NCBI RefSeq assembly: GCF_029227915.1
Contig: NC_079878.1
Span: forward strand, 3,536,001-3,600,000
Reading direction: 5' to 3'
Origin: Hydractinia symbiolongicarpus
Lineage: Eukaryota; Cnidaria; Hydrozoa; Anthoathecata; Hydractiniidae
Length of the DNA: 64,000 bases
The notes under the pieces were generated by a model that worked only from the letters and a program-made list of their open reading frames with translations, did no database searches and had not been told where the DNA came from. Positions 23,880 to 36,540 of the stretch are shown in pieces (positions within the stretch are counted from its first letter, which is position 1; each line of letters starts with the position of its first letter). Made by a program: the position numbers and the translations under genes.

Positions 23880-26397
23880 GTATACAAAGAAAGTACCCAG
23901 GGAGTAAACTTATTTCCCGAACGATTTTTTAAATTATTTTTTCACCACTAAAACGCATGAGACTTGTAGTTTTCAGAAATGTTTTCATTTTTGATGAGAC
24001 GCTGAAAAAAAGAAGTTTAATTGCCGGCAAACGAAAACCCGCCATTTCCCGTAAACCCCGGACTCGGCCCATATAGTCAAAAGTATACAAAGAAAGTACC
24101 CGGGGAGTAAACTCATTTCCCATGTATACAAAGAAAGTACCCTGTGATTAAACTCATTTCCAAAACGATTTTTTAAATTATTTTTTCACCACTAAAACGC
24201 ATGAGACTTGTAGTTTTCAAAAATGTTTTCATTTTTGATGAGACGCTTATTAAAAGAAGTTTAATCGCCGGCAAACGAAAACCCGCCATTTCCCGTAAAC
24301 CCCGGACTTGGCCCGTATAGTCAAAAGTATACAAAGAAAGTACCCAGGGAGTAAACTCATTTCCCGAACGATTTTTTATATTAGTTTTTCACCACTAAAA
24401 CGCATGAGACTTGTAGTTTTTAAAAATGTTTTCATTTTTGATGGGACGCTGAATAAAAGAAGGTTAATCGCCGGCAAACGAAAACCCGCGATTTCCCGTA
24501 AATCCCGGGCTTGGCCCGTATAGTCGAATGCATACAAAGAAATTACCCAGGGAGTAAACTCATTTCCAAAACGATTTTTTAAAGTATCTTTGCACCACTA
24601 AAACGCATGAGACTTGTAATTTTCAAAAGTGTTTTCATTTTTGATGAGACGCTGAATAAAAGAAGTTTAATCGCCGGCAAATGAAAACCCGCAATTTCCC
24701 GTAAATCCCGGACTCGGCCCGTATAGTCAAAAGTATACAAAGAAGGTACCCAGAGAGTAAACTCATTTCCCGAACGATTTTTTAAATTATTTTTTCACCA
24801 CTAAAACGCATGAGACTTGTAGTTTTTAAAAATGTTAACATTTTTGATGGGACGCTGAATAAAAGAAGCTTAATCGCCGGCACACGAAAACCCGCCATTT
24901 CCCGTAAACCCCGGACTCGGCCCGTATAGTCAAAAGTATACAAAGAAAGTACCCAGGGAGTAAACTCATTTCCCGAACGATTTTTTATATTATTTTTTCA
25001 CCACTAAAACGCATGAGACTTGTAGTTTTTAAAAATGTTAACATTTTTGATGGGACGCTGAATAAAAGAAGCTTAATCGCCGGCACACGAAAACCCGCGA
25101 TTTCCCGTAAATCCCGGACTGGGCCTGTATAGTCAAAAGTATACAAAGAAAGTACCCAGGGAGTAAACTCATTTCCCGAACGATTTTTTAAATTATTTTT
25201 TCACCACTAAAACGCATGAGACTTGTAGTTTTCAGAAATGTTTTCATTTTTGATGAGACGCTGAAAAAAAGAAGTTTAATTGCCGGCAAACGAAAACCCG
25301 CCATTTCCCGTAAACCCCGGACTCGGCCCATATAGTCAAAAGTATACAAAGAAAGTACCCGGGGAGTAAACTCATTTCCCATGTATACAAAGAAAGTACC
25401 CTGTGATTAAACTCATTTCCAAAACGATTTTTTAAATTATTTTTTCACCACTAAAACGCATGAGACTTGTAGTTTTCAAAAATGTTTTCATTTTTGATGA
25501 GACGCTTATTAAAAGAAGTTTAATCGCCGGCAAACGAAAACCCGCCATTTCCCGTAAACCCCGGACTTGGCCCGTATAGTCAAAAGTATACAAAGAAAGT
25601 ACCCAGGGAGTAAACTCATTTCCCGAACGATTTTTTATATTAGTTTTTCACCACTAAAACGCATGAGACTTGTAGTTTTTAAAAATGTTTTCATTTTTGA
25701 TGGGACGCTGAATAAAAGAAGCTTAATCGCCGGCAAACGAAAACCCGCGATTTCCCGTAAATCCCGGGCTTGGCCCGTATAGTCGAATGCATACAAAGAA
25801 ATTACCCAGGGAGTAAACTCATTTCCAAAACGATTTTTTAAAGTATCTTTGCACCACTAAAACGCATGAGACTTGTAGTTTTCAAAAGTGTTTTCATTTT
25901 TGATGAGACGCTGAATAAAAGAAGTTTAATCGCCGGCAAATGAAAACCCGCAATTTCCCGTAAATCCCGGACTCGGCCCGTATAGTCAAAAGTATACAAA
26001 GAAGGTACCCAGAGAGTAAACTCATTTCCCGAACGATTTTTTAAATTATTTTTTCACCACTAAAACGCATGAGACTTGTAGTTTTTAAAAATGTTAACAT
26101 TTTTGATGGGACGCTGAATAAAAGAAGCTTAATCGCCGGCACACGAAAACCCGCCATTTCCCGTAAACCCCGGACTCGGCCCGTATAGTCAAAAGTATAC
26201 AAAGAAAGTACCCAGGGAGTAAACTCATTTCCCGAACGATTTTTTATATTATTTTTTCACCACTAAAACGCATGAGACTTGTAGTTTTTAAAAATGTTAA
26301 CATTTTTGATGGGACGCTGAATAAAAGAAGCTTAATCGCCGGCACACGAAAACCCGCGATTTCCCGTAAATCCTGGACTGGGCCTGTATAGTCAAAA
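23880..26397 (+). repeat. 6-mer HOR with 41-bp duplication, 1259-bp unit, two copies
   Basis: The copies are about 23880-25138 and 25139-26397. The offset is set by the 41-bp duplication at 24083 and 25342. Both carry ATATTAGTTTTTCACC, AAATTACCCAGGG, ATCTTTGCACCAC and two successive monomers with the AATGTTAACATT palindrome. Confidence 0.8.
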
Positions 26398-27094
26398 GTA
26401 TACAAAGAAAGTACCCAGGGAGTAAACTCATTTCCCGAACGATTTTTTAAATTATTTTTTCACCACTAAAACGCATGAGACTTGTAGTTTTCAAAAGTGT
26501 TTTCATTTTTGATGAGACGCTGAATAAAAGAAGTTTAATCGCCGGCAAACGAAAACCTGCGATTTCCCGTAAATCCCGGACTCGGCCCGTATAGTCAAAA
26601 GTATACAAAGAAAGTATCCAGGAAGTAAACCCATTTCCCGAACGATTTTTAAAATTATTATTTCACCACTAAAGCCCGTGAGACTTGTAGTTTTTAGAAA
26701 TGTTTTCATTTTTGATGAGACGCTGAATAAAAGAAGTTTAATCGCCGGCAAACGAAAACCCGCGACTTCCCGTAAATCCCGCATTCGGGCCGTATAGTCA
26801 AAAGTATACAAAGAAAGTACCCAAGGAGTAAACTCATTTCCCGAACGATTTTTTAAATTATTTTTTCACCACTAAAACGCATGAGACTTGTAATTTTTAG
26901 AAATGTTTTCATTTTTGATGAGACGCTGAATAAAAGAAGTTTAATCGCCGGCAAACGAAAACCCGCAATTTCCCGTAAATCCCGGACTCGGCCCGTATAG
27001 TCAAAAGTATACAAAGAAGGTACCCAGAGAGTAAACTCATTTCCCGAACGATTTTTTAAATTATTTTTTCACCACTAAAACGCATGAGACTTGT
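26398..27094 (+). repeat. Fragment of the 5-mer HOR family
   Basis: The stretch with GTATCCAGGAAGTAAACCC (about 26613), AAAGCCCGTGAG, CCGCATTCGGGCCG and CCCAAGGAG matches the 5-mer blocks starting at 30121, 31136 and 32151. It seems to be a displaced copy. Confidence 0.7.
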
Positions 27095-29860
27095 AGTTTT
27101 TAAAAATGTTTTCATTTTTGATGAGGCGCTGAATAAAAGAAGTTTAATCGCCGGCAAACGAAAACCCGTGACTTCCCGTAAATCCCCGACTCGGCCCGTA
27201 TATTCAAAAGTATACAAAGAAAGTACCCAGGGAGTAAACTCATTTCCCGAACAATTTTTTAAATTATTTTTTCACCACTAAAACGCATGAGACCTGTAGT
27301 TTTCAGAATTGTTTTCATTTTTGATGAGACGCTTAATGAAAGTGGTTTAATCGCCGGCAAACGAAAACCCGCGATTTCCCGTAAATCCCGGGATTGGGCC
27401 GTATAGTCGAATGTATACAAAGAAAGTACCCTGTGAGTAAACTCATTTCCAAAACGATTTTTTAAAGTATCTTTTCACCACTAAAACGCATGAGACTTGT
27501 AGTTTTCAAAAATGTTTTCATTTTAGATGAGACGCTGAAAAAAAGAAGTTTAATTGCCGGCAAACCAAAACCCGCCATTTCCCGTAAACCCCGGACTCGG
27601 CCCATTAAGTCAAAAGTATACAAAGAAAGTACCCGGGAGTAAACTCATTTCCCATGTATACAAAGTAAGTACCCTGTGATTAAACTCATTTCCAAAACGA
27701 TTTTTTAAATTATTTTTTCACCACTAAAACGCATGAGACTTGAAGTTTGCGGAAATGTTTTCATTTTTGATGAGACGCTTAATGAAAGTGGTTTAATCGC
27801 CGGCAAACGAAAACCCGCGATTTCCCGTAAATCCTGGACTCGGCCGTATAGTCAAAAGTATACAAAGAAGGTACCCAGGGAGTAAACTCATTTCCCGAAC
27901 GATTTTTTAAATTTTTTTTTTCACCACTAAAACGCATGAGACTTGTAATTTTTAGAAATGTTTTCATTTTTGATGAGACGCTTAATGAAAGTGGTTTAGT
28001 CGCCGGCAAACGAAAACCCGCGATTTCCCGTAAATCCCAGGCTTGGCCCGTATAGTCAAATGTATACAAAGAAAGTACCCTGTGAGTAAACTCATTTCCA
28101 AAACGATTTTTTAAATTATCTTTTCACCACTAAAACGCATGATACTTGTAGTTTTCAAAAAGGTTTTCAATTTTGATGAGACGCTGAATAAAAGAAGTTT
28201 AATCGCCGGCAAACGAAAACCCGCTATTTCCCGTAAACCCCGGACTCGGCCCGTATAGTAAAAAGTATACAAAGAAAGTACCCAGGGAGTAAACTCATTT
28301 CCCGAACGATTTTTTAAATTATTTTTTCACCACTAAAACGCATGGGACTTGTAGTTTACAAAAATGTTTTCATTTTTGATGAGACTCTGAATAAAAGAAG
28401 TTTAATCGCCGGCAAACGAAAACCTGCGATTTCCCGTAAATCCCGGACTCGGCCCGTATAGTCAAAAGTATACAAAGAAAGTACCCAGGGAGTAAACTCA
28501 TTTCCCGAACGATTTTTTAAATTATTATTTCACCACTAAAGCCCATGAGACTTGTAGTTTTTAGAAATGCTTTCATTTTTGATGAGACGCTGAATAAAAG
28601 AAGTTTAATCGCCGGCAAACGAAAACCCGCGACTTCCCGTAAATCCCGGATTCGGGCCGTATAGTCAAAAGTATACAAAGAAAGTACCCAGGGAGTAAAC
28701 TTATTTCCCGAACGATTTTTTAAATTATTTTTTCACCACTAAAACGCATGAGACTTGTAGTTTTCAGAAATGTTTTCATTTTTGATGAGACGCTGAAAAA
28801 AAGAAGTTTAATTGCCGGCAAACGAAAACCCGCCATTTCCCGTAAACCCCGGACTCGGCCCATATAGTCAAAAGTATACAAAGAAAGTACCCGGGGAGTA
28901 AACTCATTTCCCATGTATACAAAGAAAGTACCCTGTGATTAAACTCATTTCCAAAACGATTTTTTAAATTATTTTTTCACCACTAAAACGCATGAGACTT
29001 GTAGTTTTCAAAAATGTTTTCATTTTTGATGAGACGCTTATTAAAAGAAGTTTAATCGCCGGCAAACGAAAACCCGCCATTTCCCGTAAACCCCGGACTT
29101 GGCCCGTATAGTCAAAAGTATACAAAGAAAGTACCCAGGGAGTAAACTCATTTCCCGAACGATTTTTTATATTAGTTTTTCACCACTAAAACGCATGAGA
29201 CTTGTAGTTTTTAAAAATGTTTTCATTTTTGATGGGACGCTGAATAAAAGAAGCTTAATCGCCGGCAAACGAAAACCCGCGATTTCCCGTAAATCCCGGG
29301 CTTGGCCCGTATAGTCGAATGCATACAAAGAAATTACCCAGGGAGTAAACTCATTTCCAAAACGATTTTTTAAAGTATCTTTGCACCACTAAAACGCATG
29401 AGACTTGTAGTTTTCAAAAGTGTTTTCATTTTTGATGAGACGCTGAATAAAAGAAGTTTAATCGCCGGCAAATGAAAACCCGCAATTTCCCGTAAATCCC
29501 GGACTCGGCCCGTATAGTCAAAAGTATACAAAGAAGGTACCCAGAGAGTAAACTCATTTCCCGAACGATTTTTTAAATTATTTTTTCACCACTAAAACGC
29601 ATGAGACTTGTAGTTTTTAAAAATGTTAACATTTTTGATGGGACGCTGAATAAAAGAAGCTTAATCGCCGGCACACGAAAACCCGCCATTTCCCGTAAAC
29701 CCAGGACTCGGCCCGTATAGTCAAAAGTATACAAAGAAAGTACCCAGGGAGTAAACTCATTTCCCGAACGATTTTTTATATTATTTTTTCACCACTAAAA
29801 CGCATGAGACTTGTAGTTTTTAAAAATGTTAACATTTTTGATGGGACGCTGAATAAAAGA
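27095..29860 (+). repeat. 2.8-kb segmental copy of 22305-25070
   Basis: At an offset of about 4790 this repeats the end of one HOR and the start of the next: CCCGGGATTGGGCC, the 40-bp duplication (27616), GCATGATACTTG, CATGGGACTTG, the 41-bp duplication (28874), ATATTAGTTTTTCACC and the GTTAACATT monomers. The copy therefore spans an HOR boundary and must have arisen after the two HORs were already adjacent. Confidence 0.8.
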
Positions 29861-32800
29861 AGTTTAATCGCCGGCAAACGAAAACCCGCCATTTCCCGTA
29901 AACCCCGGACTTGGCCCGTATAGTCAAAAGTATACAAAGAAAGTACCCAGGGAGTAAACTCATTTCCCGAACGATTTTTTATATTAGTTTTTCACCACTA
30001 AAACGCATGAGACTTGTAGTTTTTAAAAATGTTTTCATTTTTGATGGGACGCTGAATAAAAGAAGCTTAATCGCCGGCAAACGAAAACCCGCGATTTCCC
30101 GTAAATCCCGGGCTTGGCCCGTATAGTCAAAAGTATACAAAGAAAGTATCCAGGAAGTAAACCCATTTCCCGAACGATTTTTAAAATTATTATTTCACCA
30201 CTAAAGCCCGTGAGACTTGTAGTTTTTAGAAATGTTTTCATTTTTGATGAGACGCTGAATAAAAGAAGTTTAATCGCCGGCAAACGAAAACCCGCGACTT
30301 CCCGTAAATCCCGCATTCGGGCCGTATAGTCAAAAGTATACAAAGAAAGTACCCAAGGAGTAAACTCATTTCCCGAACGATTTTTTAAATTATTTTTTCA
30401 CCACTAAAACGCATGAGACTTGTAATTTTTAGAAATGTTTTCATTTTTGATGAGACGCTGAATAAAAGAAGTTTAATCGCCGGCAAACGAAAACCCGCAA
30501 TTTCCCGTAAATCCCGGACTCGGCCCGTATAGTCAAAAGTATACAAAGAAGGTACCCAGAGAGTAAACTCATTTCCCGAACGATTTTTTAAATTATTTTT
30601 TCACCACTAAAACGCATGAGACTTGTAGTTTTTAAAAATGTTAACATTTTTGATGGGACGCTGAATAAAAGAAGCTTAATCGCCGGCACACGAAAACCCG
30701 CCATTTCCCGTAATCCCCGGACTCGGCCCGTATAGTCAAAAGTATACAAAGAAAGTACCCAGGGAGTAAACTCATTTCCCGAACGATTTTTTATATTATT
30801 TTTTCACCACTAAAACGCATGAGACTTGTAGTTTTCAAAAATGTTAACATTTTTGAGGGGACGCTGAATAAAAGAAGCTTAATCGCCGGCACACGAAAAC
30901 CCGCGATTTCCCGTAAATCCCGGACTGGGCCTGTATAGTCAAAAGTATACAAAGAAAGTACCCAGGGAGTAAACTCATTTCCCGAACGATTTTTTAAATT
31001 ATTTTTTCACCACTAAAACGCATGAGACTTGTAGTTTTCAAAAGTGTTTTCATTTTTGATGAGACGCTGAATAAAAGAAGTTTAATCGCCGGCAAACGAA
31101 AACCTGCGATTTCCCGTAAATCCCGGACTCGGCCCGTATAGTCAAAAGTATACAAAGAAAGTATCCAGGAAGTAAACCCATTTCCCGAACGATTTTTAAA
31201 ATTATTATTTCACCACTAAAGCCCGTGAGACTTGTAGTTTTTAGAAATGTTTTCATTTTTGATGAGACGCTGAATAAAAGAAGTTTAATCGCAGGCAAAC
31301 GAAAACCCGCGACTTCCCGTAAATCCCGCATTCGGGCCGTATAGTCAAAAGTATACAAAGAAAGTACCCAAGGAGTAAACTCATTTCCCGAACGATTTTT
31401 TAAATTATTTTTTCACCACTAAAACGCATGAGACTTGTAATTTTTAGAAATGTTTTCATTTTTGATGAGACGCTGAATAAAAGAAGTTTAATCGCCGGCA
31501 AACGAAAACCCGCAATTTCCCGTAAATCCCGGACTCGGCCCGTATAGTCAAAAGTATACAAAGAAGGTACCCAGAGAGTAAACTCATTTCCCGAACGATT
31601 TTTTAAATTATTTTTTCACCACTAAAACGCATGAGACTTGTAGTTTTTAAAAATGTTAACATTTTTGATGGGACGCTGAATAAAAGAAGCTTAATCGCCG
31701 GCACACGAAAACCCGCCATTTCCCGTAATCCCCGGACTCGGCCCGTATAGTCAAAAGTATACAAAGAAAGTACCCAGGGAGTAAACTCATTTCCCGAACG
31801 ATTTTTTATATTATTTTTTCACCACTAAAACGCATGAGACTTGTAGTTTTTAAAAATGTTAACATTTTTGAGGGGACGCTGAATAAAAGAAGCTTAATCG
31901 CCGGCACACGAAAACCCGCGATTTCCCGTAAATCCCGGACTGGGCCTGTATAGTCAAAAGTATACAAAGAAAGTACCCAGGGAGTAAACTCATTTCCCGA
32001 ACGATTTTTTAAATTATTTTTTCACCACTAAAACGCATGAGACTTGTAGTTTTCAAAAGTGTTTTCATTTTTGATGAGACGCTGAATAAAAGAAGTTTAA
32101 TCGCCGGCAAACGAAAACCTGCGATTTCCCGTAAATCCCGGACTCGGCCCGTATAGTCAAAAGTATACAAAGAAAGTATCCAGGAAGTAAACCCATTTCC
32201 CGAACGATTTTTAAAATTATTATTTCACCACTAAAGCCCGTGAGACTTGTAGTTTTTAGAAATGTTTTCATTTTTGATGAGACGCTGAATAAAAGAAGTT
32301 TAATCGCCGGCAAACGAAAACCCGCGATTTCCCGTAAATCCCGGGCTTGACCCGTATAGTCAAATGTATACAAAGAAAGTACCCTGTGAGTAAACCCATT
32401 TCCAAAACGATTTTTTAAATTATCTTTTCACCACTAAAACGCATGAGACTTGTAGTTTTCAAAAATGTTTTCATTTTTGATGAGACGCTGAATAAAAGAA
32501 GTTTAATCGCCGGCAAACGAAAACCCGCCATTTCCCGTAAACCCCGGACTCGGCCCGTATAGTCAAAAGTATACAAAGAAAGTACCCAGGGAGTAAACTC
32601 ATTTCCCGAACGATTTTTTAAATTATTTTTTCACCACTAAAACGCATGGGACTTGTAGTTTACAAAAATGTTTTCATTTTTGATGAGAGTCTGAATAAAA
32701 GAAGTTTAATCGCCGGCAAACGAAAACCTGCGATTTCCCGTATATCCCGGACTCGGCCCGTATAGTCAAAAGTATACAAAGAAAGTACCCAGGGAGTAAA

Positions 32801-33165
32801 CTCATTTCCCGAACGATTTTTTAAATTATTATTTCACCACTAAAGCCCATGAGACTTGTAGTTTTTAGAAATGTTTTCATTTTTGATGAGACGCTGAATA
32901 AAAGAAGTTTAATCGCCGGCAAACGAAAACCCGCGACTTCCCGTAAATCCCGGATTCGGGCCGTATAGTCAAAAGTATACAAAGAAAGTACCCAGGGAGT
33001 AAACTCATTTCCCGAACGATTTTTTAAATTATTTTTTCACCACTAAAACGCATGAGACTTGTAGTTTTCAAAAGTGTTTTCATTTTTGATGAGACGCTGA
33101 ATAAAAGAAGTTTAATCGCCGGCAAACGAAAACCTGCGATTTCCCGTAAATCCCGGACTCGGCCC
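29861..33165 (+). repeat. 5-mer HOR, 1015-bp unit, tandem
   Basis: Units begin near 30121, 31136 and 32151, with the same landmark again at 33166 (GTATAGTC followed by GTATCCAGGAAG), exactly 1015 bp apart. The first two are complete and near-identical, including AAAGCCCGTGAG, CCGCATTCGGGCCG and two GTTAACATT monomers each. From about 32340 the third unit carries other monomers (CCCGGGCTTGACCC, CATGGGACTTG) while keeping the spacing. Confidence 0.75.
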
Positions 33166-36100
33166 GTATAGTCAAAAGTATACAAAGAAAGTATCCAGGA
33201 AGTAAACCCATTTCCCGAACGATTTTTAAAATTATTATTTCACCACTAAAGCCCGTGAGACTTGTAGTTTTTAGAAATGTTTTCATTTTTGATGAGACGC
33301 TGAATAAAAGAAGTTTAATCGCCGGCAAACGAAAACCCGCGACTTCCCGTAAATCCCGCATTCGGGCCGTATAGTCAAAAGTATACAAAGAAAGTACCCA
33401 GGGAGTAAACTCATTTCCCGAACGATTTTTTAAATTATTTTTTCACCACTAAAACGCATGAGACTTGTAATTTTTAGAAATGTTTTCATTTTTGATGAGA
33501 CGCTTAATGAAAGTGGTTTAATCGCCGGCAAACGAAAACCCGCGATTTCCCGTAAATCCCGGGCTTGACCCGTATAGTCAAATGTATACAAAGAAAGTAC
33601 CCTGTGAGTAAACTCACAGGGTACTTTCTTTCGTTTTAAATTATCTTTTCACCACTAAAACGCATGAGACTTGTAGTTTTCAAAAATGTTTTCATTTTTA
33701 ATGAGACGCTGAATAAAAGAAGTTTAATCGCCGGCAAACGAAAACCCGCCATTTCCCGTAAACCCCGGACTCGGCCCGTATAGTCAAAAGTATACAAAGA
33801 AAGTACCCAGGGAGTAAACTCATTTCCCGAACGATTTTTTAAATTATTTTTTCACCACTAAAACGCATGGGACTTGTAGTTTACAAAAATGTTTTCATTT
33901 TTGATGAGAGTCTGAATAAAAGAAGTTTAATCGCCGGCAAACGAAAACCTGCGATTTCCCGTATATCCCGGACTCGGCCCGTATAGTCAAAAGTATACAA
34001 AGAAAGTACCCAGGGAGTAAACTCATTTCCCGAACGATTTTTTAAATTATTATTTCACCACTAAAGCCCATGAGACTTGTAGTTTTTAGAAATGTTTTCA
34101 TTTTTGATGAGACGCTGAATAAAAGAAGTTTAATCGCCGGCAAACGAAAACCCGCGACTTCCCGTAAATCCCGGATTCGGGCCGTATAGTCAAAAGTATA
34201 CAAAGAAAGTACCCAGGGAGTAAACTCATTTCCCGAACGATTTTTTACATTATTTTTTCACCACTAAAGCCCATGAGACTTGTAGTTTTTAAAAATGTTT
34301 TCATTTTTGATGAGACGCTGAATAAAAGAAGTTTAATAGCCGGCAAACGAAAACCCGCGACTTCCCGTAAATCCCCGACTCGGCCCGTATAGTCAAAAGT
34401 ATACAAAGAAAGTACCCAGGGAGTAAACTCATTTCCCGAACGATTTTTTAAATTATTTTTTCACCACTAAAACGCATGAGACCTGTAGTTTTCATTTTTG
34501 ATGGGACGCTTAATGAAAGTGGTTTAATCGCCGGCAATCGAAAACCCGCGATTTCCCGTAAATCCCGGGCTTGGCCCGTATAGTCGAATGTATACAAAGA
34601 AAGTACCCTGTGAGTAAACTCATTTCCAAAACGATTTTTTAAAGTATCTTTTCACCACTAAAACGCATGAGACTTGTAGTTTTCAAAAATGTTTTCATTT
34701 TTGAGGAGACGCTGAATAAAAGAAGTTTAATCGCCGGCAAACGAAAACCCGCCATTTCCCGTAAACCCCGGACTTGGCCCGTATAGTCAAAAGTATACAT
34801 AGAAAGTACCCAGGGGGTAAACTCATTTCCCGAACGATTTTTTAAGTTATTATTTCACCACTAAAGCCCATGAGACTTGTAGTTTTTAGAAATGTTTTCA
34901 TTTTTGATGAGACGCTTAATGAAAGTGGTTTAATCGCCGGCAATCGAAAACCCGCGATTTCCCGTAAATCCCGGACTTGGCCCGTATAGTCAAAAGTATA
35001 CATAGAAAGTACCCAGGGGGTAAACTCATTTCCCGAACGATTTTTTAAGTTATTATTTCACCACTAAAGCCCATGAGACTTGTAGTTTTTAGAAATGTTT
35101 TCATTTTTGATGAGACGCTTAATGAAAGTGGTTTAATCGCCGGCAAACGAAAACCCGCCATTTCCCGTAAACCCCGGACTCGGCCCATATAGTCAAAAGT
35201 ATACAAAGAAAGTACCCGGGGAGTAAACTCATTTCCCATGTATACAAAGAAAGTACCCTGTGATTAAACTCATTTCCAAAACGATTTTTTAAATTATTTT
35301 TTCACCAGTAAAACGCATGAGACTTGTAGTTTTCAAAAATGTTTTCATTTTTGATGAGACGCTTATTAAAAGAAGTTTAATCGCCGGCAAACGAAAACCC
35401 GACATTTCCCGTAAACCCCGGACTCGGCCCTTATAGTCAAAAGTATACAAAGAAAGTACCCAGGGAGTAAACTCATTTCCCGAACGATTTTTTATATTAT
35501 TTTTTCACCACTAAAACGCATGAGACTTGTAGTTTTTAAAAATGTTTTCATTTTTGATGGGACGCTGAATAAAAGAAGCTTAATCGCCGGCACACGAATA
35601 CCCGCGATTTCCCGTAAATCCCGGACTGGGCCGTATAGTCAAAAGTATACAAAGAAAGTACCCAGGGAGTAAACTCATTTCCCGAACGACTTTTTAAATT
35701 ATTTTTTCACCACTAAAACGCATGAGACTTGTAGTTTTCAAAAGTGTTTTCATTTTTGATGAGACGCTGAATAAAAGAAGTTTAATCGCCGGCAAACGAA
35801 AACCCGCAATTTCCCGTATATCCCGGACTCGGCCCGTATAGTCAAAAGTATACAAAGAAGGTACCCAGAGAGTAAACTCATTTCCCGAACGATTTTTTAA
35901 ATTATTTTTTCACCACTAAAACGCATGAGACTTGTAGTTTTTAAAAATGTTAACATTTTTGATGGGACGCTGAATAAAAGAAGCTTAATCGCCGGCACAC
36001 GAAAACCCGCCATTTCCCGTAAACCCCGAACTCGGCCCGTATAGTCAAAAGTATACAAAGAAAGTACCCAGGGAGTAAACTCATTTCCCGAACGATTTTT

Positions 36101-36540
36101 TATATTATTTTTTCACCACTAAAACGCATGAGACTTGTAGTTTTTAAAAATGTTAACATTTTTGATGGGACGCTGAATAAAAGAAGCTTAATCGCCGGCA
36201 CACGAAAACCCGCGATTTCCTGTAAATCCCGGACTGGGCCTGTATAGTCAAAAGTATACAAAGAAAGTACCCAGGGAGTAAACTCATTTCCCGAACGATT
36301 TTTTAAATTATTTTTTCACCACTAAAACGCATGAGACTTGTAGTTTTCAAAAGTGTTTTCATTTTTGATGAGACGCTGAATAAAAGAAGTTTAATCGCCG
36401 GCAAACGAAAACCCGCGACTTTCCGTAAATCCCGCATTCGGGCCGTATAGTCAAAAGTATACAAAGAAAGTACCCAGGGAGTAAACTCATTTCCCGAACG
36501 ATTTTTTAAATTATTTTTTCACCACTAAAACGCATGAGAC
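33166..36540 (+). repeat. Mixed satellite block with 6-mer and single-monomer duplications
   Basis: About 32376-32990 recurs near 33593-34210 (offset about 1218). At 34771 and 34974 one monomer with GGACTTGG, CATAGAAAG and CAGGGGGTAAAC is directly duplicated at 203 bp, the smallest possible tandem duplication here. A 41-bp duplication monomer is at 35199-35239. Two GTTAACATT monomers are near 35947 and 36149. Confidence 0.65.
33590..33631. repeat. Perfect inverted repeat, 20-bp arms, 2-nt loop
   Basis: The left arm 33590-33609 (AAAGAAAGTACCCTGTGAGT) and right arm 33612-33631 are exact reverse complements around AA. Sister monomers continue CATTTCCAAAACGATTTTTT at this place. Here that segment is replaced by an inverted copy of the preceding 20 bases, and the normal sequence resumes at TTTTAAATTATC. 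No other monomer in the window has it. Confidence 0.95.
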
